Assembly (NCBI RefSeq): GCF_007097395.1
Contig: NZ_VKDC01000050.1
Location: 1 to 47,241 of the forward strand
Length of the DNA stretch: 47,241 nucleotides
Reading direction: 5' to 3'
Source: Fulvivirga sp. M361
GTDB lineage: Bacteria > Bacteroidota > Bacteroidia > Cytophagales > Cyclobacteriaceae
In this document: piece by piece, positions 27,243 to 36,335 of the stretch
Position numbering within the stretch: the stretch's first letter is position 1
Layout: each line of letters opens with the position of its first letter
The notes under the pieces: model-generated
Told to the model about the DNA's origin: nothing
The model's database searches: none
Seen by the model: only the letters and a program-made list of their open reading frames with translations
Made by a program: the position numbers and the translations under genes

Positions 27243-27452
27243 ATGCAATTCAACATTACTTTAATCTTATTATTCTGTGCTGCTCTCACTTTTGCCAATA
27301 CAGAAAAATATCGTCTGACACTACGGGATGATCCGGCTACTACTATAGTCATTGGATGGAACCAAATATCGGGTTCAAACCCGGTAATTTATTATGGACC
27401 ACAAGACTTCGGAACGAATTGGAGTGCTTACCCAGAGAGGAAAAAACAATAA
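27243..27452 (+). pseudogene. N-terminal remnant of a purple-acid-phosphatase-like metallophosphoesterase
   Basis: The 69-residue frame has a good signal peptide (1-19, LTFANT) and the start of a fibronectin-type domain (KYRLTLRDDPATTIVIGWNQISGSNPVIYYG ... YPERKKQ). It resembles the first about 70 residues of exported Bacteroidota metallophosphatases of about 400 or more residues, which continue into a metal-binding catalytic domain. Here a TAA stop is met at 27450-27452. Reading past it gives only weak family-like residues (DSSVV, another stop, VYGF) before more stops. The catalytic domain is absent, so this is a truncated gene. Confidence 0.65.
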
Positions 27453-27528
27453 GACAGCTCAGTAGTGTAAGTATACGGGTTTGCTGTAATTCAACACTTT
27501 AATCTAAATTTTAACTGGGATTTCTGGT

Positions 27529-27663
27529 GTGAAAATATGGAAAACCATTAGGTTCAGGGAATGCAGTGCAGGCTTAAAACGCTCTTTGAGATGGAGGTAT
27601 GGCCAAGCCTGGAAATTGTATAATAGAACCCATATTGTAGAAGTATTAAAGGAAAATATATGA
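27529..27663 (+). CDS. Possible small basic ORF overlapping the DUF2264 start
   Basis: A GTG-initiated frame of 44 residues, rich in Arg and Trp (WKTIRFRE ... SLRWRYGQAWKLYNRTHIVEVLKENI), ends with TGA in an ATGA overlap with the ATG of the DUF2264 lipoprotein. This overlap would allow translational coupling. Without homologues it may be a chance frame or the tail of whatever replaced the phosphatase gene. Confidence is low. Confidence 0.2.
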   Translation: MKIWKTIRFRECSAGLKRSLRWRYGQAWKLYNRTHIVEVLKENI

Positions 27664-28913
27664 AACGCTTTAAAAGCATATTATTTGTTCTTATTGGCTT
27701 GATTTTAAGCTGTTCTGAAAAAAAAGAAGAGATTGTATCAACTATTTCTACAGGGGCAGAAGATCGGGCTTATTGTATCAAGCTAATGCAAAAAATAGTG
27801 GACCCCGTTTTGATTCCCTTAAGCAAGCAGCAATTGCATCAGGAGCTTCCTCGTAAAGATTGGGAAGTTAATAATGATAAATGCGATATCCGTACCACAA
27901 ATATACAAGCTGTGGGGCGTACAATATCAGGTCTGTCACCCTGGTTATCTTTGGGAGCCGACGACACCGAAGAAGGTAAGTTAAGGGCCAAATACATTGA
28001 TTTATCATTGACCGGACTTATTCATACTACAGACCCAAATTCTGCAGATTACTTGTTTGATAAAGATACAGATACGTATGAGCGTATAGTTCATGGGGCC
28101 TATTTGGCTTATCCACTATTGATTGCCCCTAAGCAATTGTGGGAACCCTTAACACCGGAACAAAAAGAAAATGTGATAAAAGCATTGAAATCACATCGGC
28201 CCTTCAAACCTTTCGATAATAACTGGTTGTTATTTGCATCCGTATTAGAAGCTGCAATTTGGAAGTTTACAGGTGAATGTGAAATAGAAAGGATAGAACA
28301 TGGTGTCAATAAGCATATGGAATGGTATGTGGGTGATGGTATCTATGGCGATGGGCCTCAGTTTCACTGGGATTACTACAATAGCTATGTCATACACCCT
28401 TTGTTACTTGAAATATTAAAAGTGTGTCAGGAAAAAAACCATCCGCTTAAAGATCTATTACCGATAGAATTAGGAAGAGCAAAAAGATATGCTGAAATAC
28501 AGGAGCACCTTATCTCGCCGGAAGGAACATTCCCTATTATTGGCCGGTCTGCAGTATATAGAATAGCAGCATTTCAGTTATTAGGTTACGTTGCTTATAG
28601 AAACGAGCTACCATCGATACTTGACCCTGGTGCTACCCGGGCAGCGCTGATGGCTGTAACGAAAAGAATGATGGAAGCACCTGGTACCTTTGATGAAAAC
28701 GGCTGGTTAAATTCAGGTGTTGTAGGCAAACAGATCAATGCGAAAGATGTATATATTTTTACAGGCTCACTTTACATGTGTACGATGGGATTAACCCATT
28801 TAGGGTTACCTGCCGATGACCCGTTTTGGACAGCTCCTGTCGGTAAATGGTTTCAACAAAAAGTGTGGGATGGGGAAGATATCTCCAGTCAGCATGAATA
28901 TTATGGTAAATAG
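27660..28913 (+). CDS. DUF2264 domain lipoprotein
   Basis: The 417-residue protein has a lipobox LILSC (Cys18), and residues about 70-400 match DUF2264. Visible signatures are VGRTISGLSPWLSLGADDTEE (about 86-106), YDRIVHGAYLAYPL-type helix (TYERIVHGAYLAYPLLIAP), NNWLLFASVLEAA, GDGIYGDGPQFHWDYYNSYVIHPLLLEIL and PIIGRSAVYRIAAFQLLGYV. The fold is an alpha/alpha toroid like polysaccharide lyases and unsaturated glycoside hydrolases, so a role in envelope or exogenous polysaccharide degradation is likely. No SusC/SusD pair is nearby, so the substrate is not indicated. Confidence 0.85.
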   Translation: MKRFKSILFVLIGLILSCSEKKEEIVSTISTGAEDRAYCIKLMQKIVDPVLIPLSKQQLHQELPRKDWEVNNDKCDIRTTNIQAVGRTISGLSPWLSLGADDTEEGKLRAKYIDLSLTGLIHTTDPNSADYLFDKDTDTYERIVHGAYLAYPLLIAPKQLWEPLTPEQKENVIKALKSHRPFKPFDNNWLLFASVLEAAIWKFTGECEIERIEHGVNKHMEWYVGDGIYGDGPQFHWDYYNSYVIHPLLLEILKVCQEKNHPLKDLLPIELGRAKRYAEIQEHLISPEGTFPIIGRSAVYRIAAFQLLGYVAYRNELPSILDPGATRAALMAVTKRMMEAPGTFDENGWLNSGVVGKQINAKDVYIFTGSLYMCTMGLTHLGLPADDPFWTAPVGKWFQQKVWDGEDISSQHEYYGK

Positions 28914-29150
28914 TTTTTGAGTTCCTCAAAGCTTATTGTGTATGAGCAAAGCCTTAAAAGTGGAACAAGAACTTCTGGTACCGTACAGTTATAAAGTATG
29001 TTTATCCATTGGATCAACTGATATGTTCTAAGTTTCAGCCCGAAGGTCAACTCAAAAACATAAATAACCACATTTTTCCGATGGTGTAATTCTACAAGCT
29101 TTTGAAGCTGCAATTTCCTAAGTTCATTTCATCATTGAAACTTAACTCCT

Positions 29151-31595
29151 ATGAAAAAGCTTATCTCCTTCATACTTCTATTATTTATCTATTTTCAAGC
29201 GTCCTCACAAGGAGCGCTCGGCTACCAGGAACCGCCTGCGGTTATTAAGGAGCTGGTAGACGTGACGCCTGCTCCTACGGTACGCATTGATGGTAAGGCT
29301 GAAAATGTTGTGTTACTCTACAGAAATGCTTTCAAAACCATAGCAGAATTATCAGAGACCGAACTCCGGCTGGGCGGGCTTCGGATCAACCCAAAAACCA
29401 ACATTGGAAGCAGGACCCGCTATTATAATAATATAGAGGTTAAGAAAGCCTATTCAAAAGAGACTAGACCAGTCAGTGGATTACCGGTCAATACCCGTCT
29501 GGCCAATTTTGGCTGGTCACCGGATGAAAAGATGATGAGTTTTACCCATACCACCGGTGAAGGAGTGGAAGCATGGGTGCTGGATGTGGTTAGTGGAAAA
29601 GCCAAAAGAATCACCGAGGCAAATATCAACGCTAACATGGGCGACCCTATCTCCTGGTTCGCCGATGGGAAAGCTATGCTTATAAAAATGCTTCCCTCCA
29701 ATAGAATGGAGCTGATCAATACCTCCGAAGCTGTACCGAAGGGTCCGACTGTTTCGGTAAGCAGTGGAGCAAAGGCGCAAAACAGGACGTACCAGGACCT
29801 GCTTAAGAACCCGAATGATGAGCAAAATTTTGAGCAACTGGCCCTGTCAGATATCAAAAAAGTTACTTTGGATGGTAAAAGCTCAGATTGGTTGCCCACA
29901 GCTATGTACACCAATATTTCCTTGTCTCCCGATGGAGAATATGTGATGGTAAGCAAAATCAAACGTCCATTCTCTTACCTTGTGACTTATCGCAGGTTTC
30001 CATCTGAATCCACAATTTATACTAAGGATGGCGCGTTGGTCAGCACTGTAAGAGATATACCCCTTATTGAAGTAATGCCTAAAGGATTTATGGCCACATA
30101 TGAAGGACGAAGGTCTGTACAATGGAGAAATGATCAACCTGCTACATTAGTTTGGGCAGAAGCCCTCGATGGAGGTGATCCTGAAAAAGAAGTGGATTTT
30201 AGAGATGAAGTCTTTCAACTGAGTGCACCATTTAAAGGGGAAGGGAGATCCATACTTAAAACCATAGGGCGTTTTTCCGGAATACAATGGGCGGATGAAC
30301 ATCATGCCGTAGGGTATGACTACTGGTGGAACACCAGGAATACCAAAGTATATCTTTTCGACCCATCCAATGACAAAAAGAAACCGGTGATCCTGGCGGA
30401 TAGAAACTACCAGGATAAGTACAACGACCCGGGGTCACTGGTAACTGAAAAGAATAAATACAACAGGTATACGGTAAGCCTTGTAAATGGGGACGCTTTC
30501 TTGCTGGGGGAGGGATATTCTGAGAGAGGCCAATTCCCGTTTGTAGATAAACTCAACTTACAGACACAAAAGAAAACCAGAATTTATGAGTCTGAATACA
30601 CGGATAAGCTGGAGAACCTGTACAGTGCATTAGATATAGCAAAAGGGGAGATCTTAGTGAGGATTGAATCCCAAACGGAGTATCCTAACTATTACAAAAG
30701 AAATATCTATAAGGACAAGCTGACCCCTATGACCTTTTTTGAAAACCCATTCAAAGGCCTTGAGGGAGTGCATAAGGAGGTAGTAAATTATAAAAGAGAA
30801 GACGGACTGGACCTGGACGGTACACTTTACTTACCTGCCGGGTATGACAGGTCCAAGAAAGAGAAACTGCCTATGATCCTATGGGCGTACCCACGTGAAT
30901 ATAAAGATAAACAGAGCGCCGGCCAGAGCACTTCTAATCCCAATGAGTTCATTTATCCTTACTATGGCTCGCCCATCTATTGGGTCACGCGGGGGTATGT
31001 TGTCCTGGATAATGCAGCCTTTCCCATAGTGGGTGAGGGGGATGACGAACCGAATGATTCTTTCAGGGAACAATTAGTTGCAAATGCAAAAGCTGCTATT
31101 GATGCTGTGGATAAAATAGGATACATCGATAGAAACCGTGTAGGTGTTGGCGGTCATTCCTATGGTGCATTTATGGTGGCTAATTTATTGTCACACTCCA
31201 ATTTATTTGCAGCGGGCATTGCCAGGAGCGGGGCATATAACAGGACATTGACCCCGTTTGGTTTTCAAAGCGAAGAACGATCGTATTGGGACTCACCGGA
31301 GACGTATTACACTATGTCTCCCTTCATGCATGCGGATAAAATGAAATCTCCGCTATTGCTTGTTCACGGAGATGCCGACAATAATTCGGGCACATATCCA
31401 ATGCAAAGCGAGCGCTACTTCAATGCACTAAAAGGATTAGGGGCTACCGCCCGATTGGTAATGCTTCCAAAAGAAAGCCACGGCTACCGGGCAAGGGAAA
31501 GCATTATGCATTTGTTATGGGAGCAGGACCAATGGCTCGAGACCTACGTTAAAAATAGAGATTCCCTTGAAGGAGAGGTAGTGCCCAGTAAGTAG
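29151..31595 (+). CDS. S9 family prolyl-oligopeptidase-type exopeptidase
   Basis: The 814-residue secreted protein has a signal peptide (1-19, ASSQG). An N-terminal beta-propeller (about 100-540) contains repeats such as WSPDEKMMSFTH and LSPDGEYVMVSKI. The alpha/beta-hydrolase domain (about 550-800) carries the triad Ser670 (GVGGHSYGAF), Asp743 (GDADNNSGT) and His777 (KESHGYRA). This matches the glutamyl endopeptidase/S9 group common in Bacteroidota, which trims peptides in the periplasm. A 237-base spacer from the DUF2264 gene suggests an independent promoter. Confidence 0.93.
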   Translation: MKKLISFILLLFIYFQASSQGALGYQEPPAVIKELVDVTPAPTVRIDGKAENVVLLYRNAFKTIAELSETELRLGGLRINPKTNIGSRTRYYNNIEVKKAYSKETRPVSGLPVNTRLANFGWSPDEKMMSFTHTTGEGVEAWVLDVVSGKAKRITEANINANMGDPISWFADGKAMLIKMLPSNRMELINTSEAVPKGPTVSVSSGAKAQNRTYQDLLKNPNDEQNFEQLALSDIKKVTLDGKSSDWLPTAMYTNISLSPDGEYVMVSKIKRPFSYLVTYRRFPSESTIYTKDGALVSTVRDIPLIEVMPKGFMATYEGRRSVQWRNDQPATLVWAEALDGGDPEKEVDFRDEVFQLSAPFKGEGRSILKTIGRFSGIQWADEHHAVGYDYWWNTRNTKVYLFDPSNDKKKPVILADRNYQDKYNDPGSLVTEKNKYNRYTVSLVNGDAFLLGEGYSERGQFPFVDKLNLQTQKKTRIYESEYTDKLENLYSALDIAKGEILVRIESQTEYPNYYKRNIYKDKLTPMTFFENPFKGLEGVHKEVVNYKREDGLDLDGTLYLPAGYDRSKKEKLPMILWAYPREYKDKQSAGQSTSNPNEFIYPYYGSPIYWVTRGYVVLDNAAFPIVGEGDDEPNDSFREQLVANAKAAIDAVDKIGYIDRNRVGVGGHSYGAFMVANLLSHSNLFAAGIARSGAYNRTLTPFGFQSEERSYWDSPETYYTMSPFMHADKMKSPLLLVHGDADNNSGTYPMQSERYFNALKGLGATARLVMLPKESHGYRARESIMHLLWEQDQWLETYVKNRDSLEGEVVPSK

Positions 31596-31893
31596 GGGGG
31601 ACATGGCGGGCAAAAGGGATTTATAGTCTATTAACCTCTTTATTAGTACTTGTTGAATACGTGTGTAATTACTGAGACGTGCGCCTGAAAAGTAGTCTTT
31701 TTAGCGCCTGATGGGAATATGCTTTAAGACTATCAAGCGAATAGAACTCAAAATGACTTTTCATAACTTAAAATCAATTGAAAGGAATTTTTAGTAGATA
31801 TGTGTAATTTGGGTTTCAGATAGTTATGTTCAAAGTCTTATAATACAACCACATAACATCAGGAAAACAAAAACGAACTAAAAAAGGAGAGTT

Positions 31894-32265
31894 ATGAAAT
31901 TAGGTGCATTCTCGGTGAGTCTTGCTGTAAAGGATATTAATGTTTCAAAAGCATTTTATGAAAACCTTGGTTTCACAGTATTTGGGGGAGACATAAAAAT
32001 GAATTATCTCATTATGAAAAATGGAAATTCATTGATAGGATTGTTTCAAGGAATGTTTGAGAATAATATTTTGACGTTCAATCCCGGATGGGATGAGGAG
32101 GCCAACACGCTGGAATCATTTGATGATGTTCGGGAAATACAGCGTAGTCTGAAAGAAAAAAACGTAACCTTAGAAAGAGAGGCAGACGAATCCACCAAAG
32201 GGCCAGCCAGTATTGTCCTGACCGACCCGGATGGCAATCATATTCTTATTGATCAGCATATATAA
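31894..32265 (+). CDS. VOC family (glyoxalase-like) protein
   Basis: The 123-residue cytosolic protein has one vicinal-oxygen-chelate module pair. The N-terminal part is FSVSLAVKDINVSKAFYENLGFTVFGG (about 5-31); the second half ends VLTDPDGNHILIDQH (about 107-121). The metal ligand set is incomplete or atypical, so reaction type is unknown. The ATG has a good ribosome site (GGAGAG, 6 bases upstream). It stands alone. Confidence 0.85.
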   Translation: MKLGAFSVSLAVKDINVSKAFYENLGFTVFGGDIKMNYLIMKNGNSLIGLFQGMFENNILTFNPGWDEEANTLESFDDVREIQRSLKEKNVTLEREADESTKGPASIVLTDPDGNHILIDQHI

Positions 32266-32418
32266 GGATGAACTGATAGTTAGTTCACCTGATTTAAACG
32301 AGTGTATGCTCTGTTTTTTACGTTTAAGAAAATTCATTAATACTTTAACTCCTTGTGATATCGCATTGTTAAGAAGTAGGTTGCATTCGTTTCCAATGGC
32401 TTAAACACATGGCTGCCT

Positions 32419-33159
32419 ATGAAATTAGCTACTATAATTATTTTGATCTGCTCTTTTAATGCCTTTTCTTATCAGGTCGATTTTTTAGGAGATCAGAAAA
32501 GGTATAAACGCGTTAGAACTGCTCTTGCAGAAAAAGAAAAAGGAATAATATCGACTTTACAGGAAAAAGATATTGAAGTTGATGAACTCAATATTCTGAT
32601 CAGTGCCTTTAAAGCAGAGAATGAACTGGAGCTATATGTTAAAAGAAAAACCGACACTATCTACCGGAAGGCAGGCACCTATAACATCTGCGCAAGTTCA
32701 GGACAGTTGGGCCCAAAGCACAAGCAGGGAGACTACCAGGTCCCGGAAGGGTTTTATTACGTGGATAGGTTTAATCCAGCCAGCAGTTTCTTTTTATCCC
32801 TGGGGTTAAATTATCCCAATCAGTCCGATCGAAAAAAGAGTAAATTCCCAAAGCTTGGGGGAGATATCTTCATTCACGGGTCTTGCGTGACCATCGGCTG
32901 TCTGCCCATGACAGATAATATAATAAAAGAACTATATGTCTATGCTGTTCATGCTAAAAATAACGGACAGTCAAAGATTCCGGTATATATCTTCCCTTTT
33001 AGAATGACACCTCAGAACTTTGGTAAATACGAAAATGACCGTAATTATGCCCAGTTAATTGACTTTTGGAGAAACTTGAAAAAGGGTTATGACACGTTCT
33101 CCAAAAGTAAAAGGGAACTAAAAGTATCTGTTAATTCCAATGGTGATTATGTCTTTTGA
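32419..33159 (+). CDS. YkuD-type L,D-transpeptidase (YafK-like)
   Basis: The 246-residue exported protein (signal about 1-18) has the YkuD catalytic segment FIHGSCVTIGCLPMTD, with His153 and nucleophile Cys161. It is preceded by GPKHKQGDYQVPEGFYYVDRFNP, typical of the YafK/ErfK branch. L,D-transpeptidases cross-link or attach proteins to peptidoglycan. The branch also includes YafK-type amidases that release Braun lipoprotein in E. coli. An extra Cys156 lies near the active site. Confidence 0.88.
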   Translation: MKLATIIILICSFNAFSYQVDFLGDQKRYKRVRTALAEKEKGIISTLQEKDIEVDELNILISAFKAENELELYVKRKTDTIYRKAGTYNICASSGQLGPKHKQGDYQVPEGFYYVDRFNPASSFFLSLGLNYPNQSDRKKSKFPKLGGDIFIHGSCVTIGCLPMTDNIIKELYVYAVHAKNNGQSKIPVYIFPFRMTPQNFGKYENDRNYAQLIDFWRNLKKGYDTFSKSKRELKVSVNSNGDYVF

Positions 33160-33490
33160 GCAAAATACACTATTCCAGTCGGTTTGACTACTTGAATTAT
33201 TTAGGCCACTCATGAAAAATAGTTTTAGCTCAAAAAGTGTGTTTTTGACGTTTAAATGCACCTTTTTATGGGAGGTTTTGGTGTTTTGAATCTCAAAATC
33301 ATTGGTATTATGCCATTTTCGAGGTTTTTGTCTTCTATCACGGTCTGATTTGCAATAAGCGACTGAGCAATATCATTTTTCAAGTGTATTTGTAATATGT
33401 TGATAATCAATAAATTGTGCGCTGTATTGCCAGTGGCCCAGTGACCAGCATCCAGAAACAAACCTTGAAAATGGAATTTTCGAGAGAGGC
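33160..33490. other. 331-base intergenic stretch with imperfect inverted repeat
   Basis: No convincing gene. A 15-base segment at 33313-33327 (CCATTTTCGAGGTTT) matches the reverse complement of 33460-33474 at 14 of 15 bases, bracketing 132 bases. This might be a miniature-element remnant or chance. A 69-residue minus-strand frame in the same area has no supported homologue. Confidence 0.3.
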
Positions 33491-35977
33491 CTATTTAGGG
33501 TCCAGAATATCATCAATCCTTTCCAACACATCCTGCAAATGATATTTGCTTAGAACATGAGAAGTCCTTCCCACAGCGCTTCGTACACTACTTCTTAAAT
33601 TTTTAAGTTCAGCCCTTACTACCGGTCGTATATCAGATTGGCTAACATCTATCCCTGTCCTGTTAATAAAAGCTCTGAACTTTTCAGGAATTTTACCTGC
33701 TTCTTTGGTCATGGCAAATTCCATGCGCTCAAGATATGCGCGTTGCAGATTTCTTCTATAGGTATCGATAGGTCTCCCGGTATTCAGTTCGCTCCATAAT
33801 CCTTTTCTCAGATCCGTCATCATTTCAACCAGGCCGTAGGCATCTCTTCCATTAAGTGTTTCATTTTCTATCATCCGGGCCATTCGTCCGAAATCGAGTA
33901 TATTGTTCAACGTCCTTTGTTGAGTGCTCCTGATACGTTCCACCACTCCCGCATGCTCTACCTTATTGAAAATGTTTTCATCAATCAACCAATCGGGGGT
34001 TTTGAATAATTCGTTCTGAAGGAATTTCATACACTTTTTTTGATGGTCCTTGTTTACATGGGTGTATACCGCCCCTTCCTGGTCATATGTTTTATAATGC
34101 TCATATACGCCCCCTATATTTGAAGCTACATGTCCCATGTATCGATTGTATTGAGCAAGTACTTGCAGGTACATGGTCTGTAGGTCTTTATAATCCTTTC
34201 CATCTTCTGCTGTCCATTCGATAAGATTTGGAACAATCTTTTTAAGGTTAGCAATACCATATGAACTTGCTTTTATAGCGTTATCACCAAGGTCTTCTGT
34301 CTGAGAGCTTGGATCTATTACACCGGACTGCTGACGTCCAAAACGGTACATCGGGTCACCTGCATGCTCTAATATCCACTGATCCAACGTTTCTTTTTCT
34401 GCTGACTCGTCTAAGATCGGACGATATCCCCACCGGATGGCATGCTTATCGTAGATCCCGATATCTGGCATTAAAGCCACTCCATTATCTTCCGGTTGTG
34501 CGATATAATTGAAACGAGCATAATCCATAATGGAAGGTGCAGTCCCAAATTTTTGAGTAAACGTGGGAGAGCGAAGAGAGTCTACAGGATATGCGACACT
34601 GCTTCCCATATTATGCGGTAACCCTAATGTATGACCTACCTCATGCGCAGATACAAAGCGGATAAGCCTACCCATGATCTCATCTTTAAATTCCACCCCC
34701 CTGGCTTCAGGGTTGATCGCTGCCGTTTGAACAAAAAACCAGTTACGAAGAAGTAACATCACATTATGATACCAGTTAATGTCAGACTCAAGGATCTCAC
34801 CGGATCGCGGGTCGCTTACGTGCGGACCATTTGCATTGGGTATGGGCGAAGCAAGATAACGTACTACCGAATATCTCACATCTTCTGGGCTCCATTCAGG
34901 GTCTTCTTCGGGTGAAGGAGGATCTTTGGCAATGATAGCATTTTTAAATCCCGCTTCTTCAAAAGCTACCTGCCAGTCCTCAATTCCTTGTTTTATATAG
35001 TTCCTCCATTTTTCCGGGGTGGCCCGGTCAATGTAATAAACAATTGGTTTTTTAGGCTCCACTAACTCACCTCTTTTGAATTTCTCAATATCTTCCTCTT
35101 TTACTTCCAGCCTCCATCGGTCCAGGTAACGGACCGTCTTGCTTTCCTGTGTATCTAACCCATAGTCCGTTTGGCCTCTCGCAAACCATCCTACCCGTTG
35201 GTCGAAATAGCGCCTCTTCATAGGTTCCTTCGGAAGTAAGATCATCGAGTTATTCATTTCAACAGAAATAGTTCCGTTACTTTGATTTGAAGGAGGTTCG
35301 GATGCAGCATAGGTTTTTACATGTCTTGCCTCTATGTTCAGCGGGTAGCTTTTAACGGTTTCAATAAACGACTTACTATCGTCTAACCGGGTTATTTTAT
35401 ATTGCTTCCTGACACCTTTTGGTAGCCCAAGTGCCTTAATATCTTTTTGAAATAGGTCAGATACATCAATGACCGTTTTGCTACTGTCTTTGCTAAATGC
35501 TTTGATGGGAAAGGTATACAGTATGGGTTCAAAATTAGAGTTGACCACAGCTTCATGAATGGGTAGTGAGTCCGCCGCATAGATAGTGTGTGAAACGACC
35601 CTTAGTATGATCTTCTTTCCCTTTTTTTGCCAGCGCAGCACCTGGGTGTTGGTTTTGCCGCCACCAAACCCTAATCCTGTAGCTGTTTTTGCTATTCTGG
35701 TGACCATTAGCATTTCTCTTTCCAACAGCGAATCCGGGATCTCATAAAAGTATTTTTCGTCTACTCTGTGCACATCGAATAAACCTTTGTCCGTTCGGGC
35801 CTCTTTTGTAATTACTTCATCATAAGGTTTGATGGCATCTTTTTTGGGCTTTGGCTTTTTGTCACTGACTTCCGAAGACGTTTCTTTCTTCTTTTTCTTT
35901 TTCTTCTGCGCCAAAACATCAGTGTTCATTGTAGTGAACAGCATAAGTACAAAAAAGAGGTAGAATAGGGTTTTCAT
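33491..35977 (-). CDS. Zinc-dependent metalloprotease (DUF5117/DUF5118 family)
   Basis: The 828-residue exported protein has a signal peptide (1-23, VLAQ) directly followed by a lysine stretch (about 25-31) and a charged segment (to about 50). The catalytic motif HEVGHTLGLPHN begins at His445, giving H-E-x-x-H-x-x-G-x-x-H with Glu446 as the general base and a methionine shortly after. A preceding block (VRYSVVRYLASPIPNANGPHVSDPRSGEILESDINWYHNVM) is typical of this Bacteroidota family, and DUF5118/5117-type domains flank it. The substrate is unknown. The gene is isolated and faces the L,D-transpeptidase convergently. Confidence 0.92.
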   Translation of the reverse strand: MKTLFYLFFVLMLFTTMNTDVLAQKKKKKKKETSSEVSDKKPKPKKDAIKPYDEVITKEARTDKGLFDVHRVDEKYFYEIPDSLLEREMLMVTRIAKTATGLGFGGGKTNTQVLRWQKKGKKIILRVVSHTIYAADSLPIHEAVVNSNFEPILYTFPIKAFSKDSSKTVIDVSDLFQKDIKALGLPKGVRKQYKITRLDDSKSFIETVKSYPLNIEARHVKTYAASEPPSNQSNGTISVEMNNSMILLPKEPMKRRYFDQRVGWFARGQTDYGLDTQESKTVRYLDRWRLEVKEEDIEKFKRGELVEPKKPIVYYIDRATPEKWRNYIKQGIEDWQVAFEEAGFKNAIIAKDPPSPEEDPEWSPEDVRYSVVRYLASPIPNANGPHVSDPRSGEILESDINWYHNVMLLLRNWFFVQTAAINPEARGVEFKDEIMGRLIRFVSAHEVGHTLGLPHNMGSSVAYPVDSLRSPTFTQKFGTAPSIMDYARFNYIAQPEDNGVALMPDIGIYDKHAIRWGYRPILDESAEKETLDQWILEHAGDPMYRFGRQQSGVIDPSSQTEDLGDNAIKASSYGIANLKKIVPNLIEWTAEDGKDYKDLQTMYLQVLAQYNRYMGHVASNIGGVYEHYKTYDQEGAVYTHVNKDHQKKCMKFLQNELFKTPDWLIDENIFNKVEHAGVVERIRSTQQRTLNNILDFGRMARMIENETLNGRDAYGLVEMMTDLRKGLWSELNTGRPIDTYRRNLQRAYLERMEFAMTKEAGKIPEKFRAFINRTGIDVSQSDIRPVVRAELKNLRSSVRSAVGRTSHVLSKYHLQDVLERIDDILDPK

Positions 35978-36335
35978 TAAATGTGTGATTTGATTTTTGT
36001 GAAAAGCTAGGCGTTAATGAACCGGCTAACAATCTTATACGTGATGAGCGGACTTTTTTCTCCAATGTTGGTTAAGCGAGTTCCGGTATGCCGTTGCTAC
36101 CCGGTTCCTTTCTTTATAACAGCAAGGCACAAATCCAATAGATTTGAAGGTGGTGTCCTAGTTGGGAATAATTGGTTAAGTTGGGTGCGTTAATCGTATG
36201 AAAACCAATATCTTCAAAAATGCAGCTTTATTAAAACACTAAAAGTCTGGTTGTTTTTCAAATTAAGCTTTGAAGAAAAGTCTATGAAAATAATAAAATA
36301 GTTTTAACTCCAGGCGGAATCCTATTAAAAAGAGC
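35978..36335. other. 358-base non-coding stretch
   Basis: No gene was found. It contains a weak stem (36254-36262 with 36269-36277, one wobble pair) downstream of the ada gene on the minus strand but without a T run there. Nothing else is recognisable. Confidence 0.5.

Noticed and set aside
27453-27528. Frameshifted continuation of the phosphatase fragment
   Set aside because: Only a few weakly similar residues appear past the stop and further stops follow, so there is no recoverable reading frame.
28901-29113. 70-residue minus-strand frame between DUF2264 and the S9 peptidase
   Set aside because: No ribosome site, no homologue recognised, and composition like spacer DNA.
29450-29962. 170-residue minus-strand frame
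   Set aside because: It is a shadow of the S9 peptidase propeller region.
33252-33461. 69-residue minus-strand frame with a DAGHWATG segment, loosely reminiscent of a Nif3 motif
   Set aside because: Too short, no second motif, and it lies in the gap between two convergent genes inside the imperfect inverted repeat.
36254-36277. Stem near the end of ada
   Set aside because: Only 9 bp with a wobble pair, and no T run follows on the transcribed strand.
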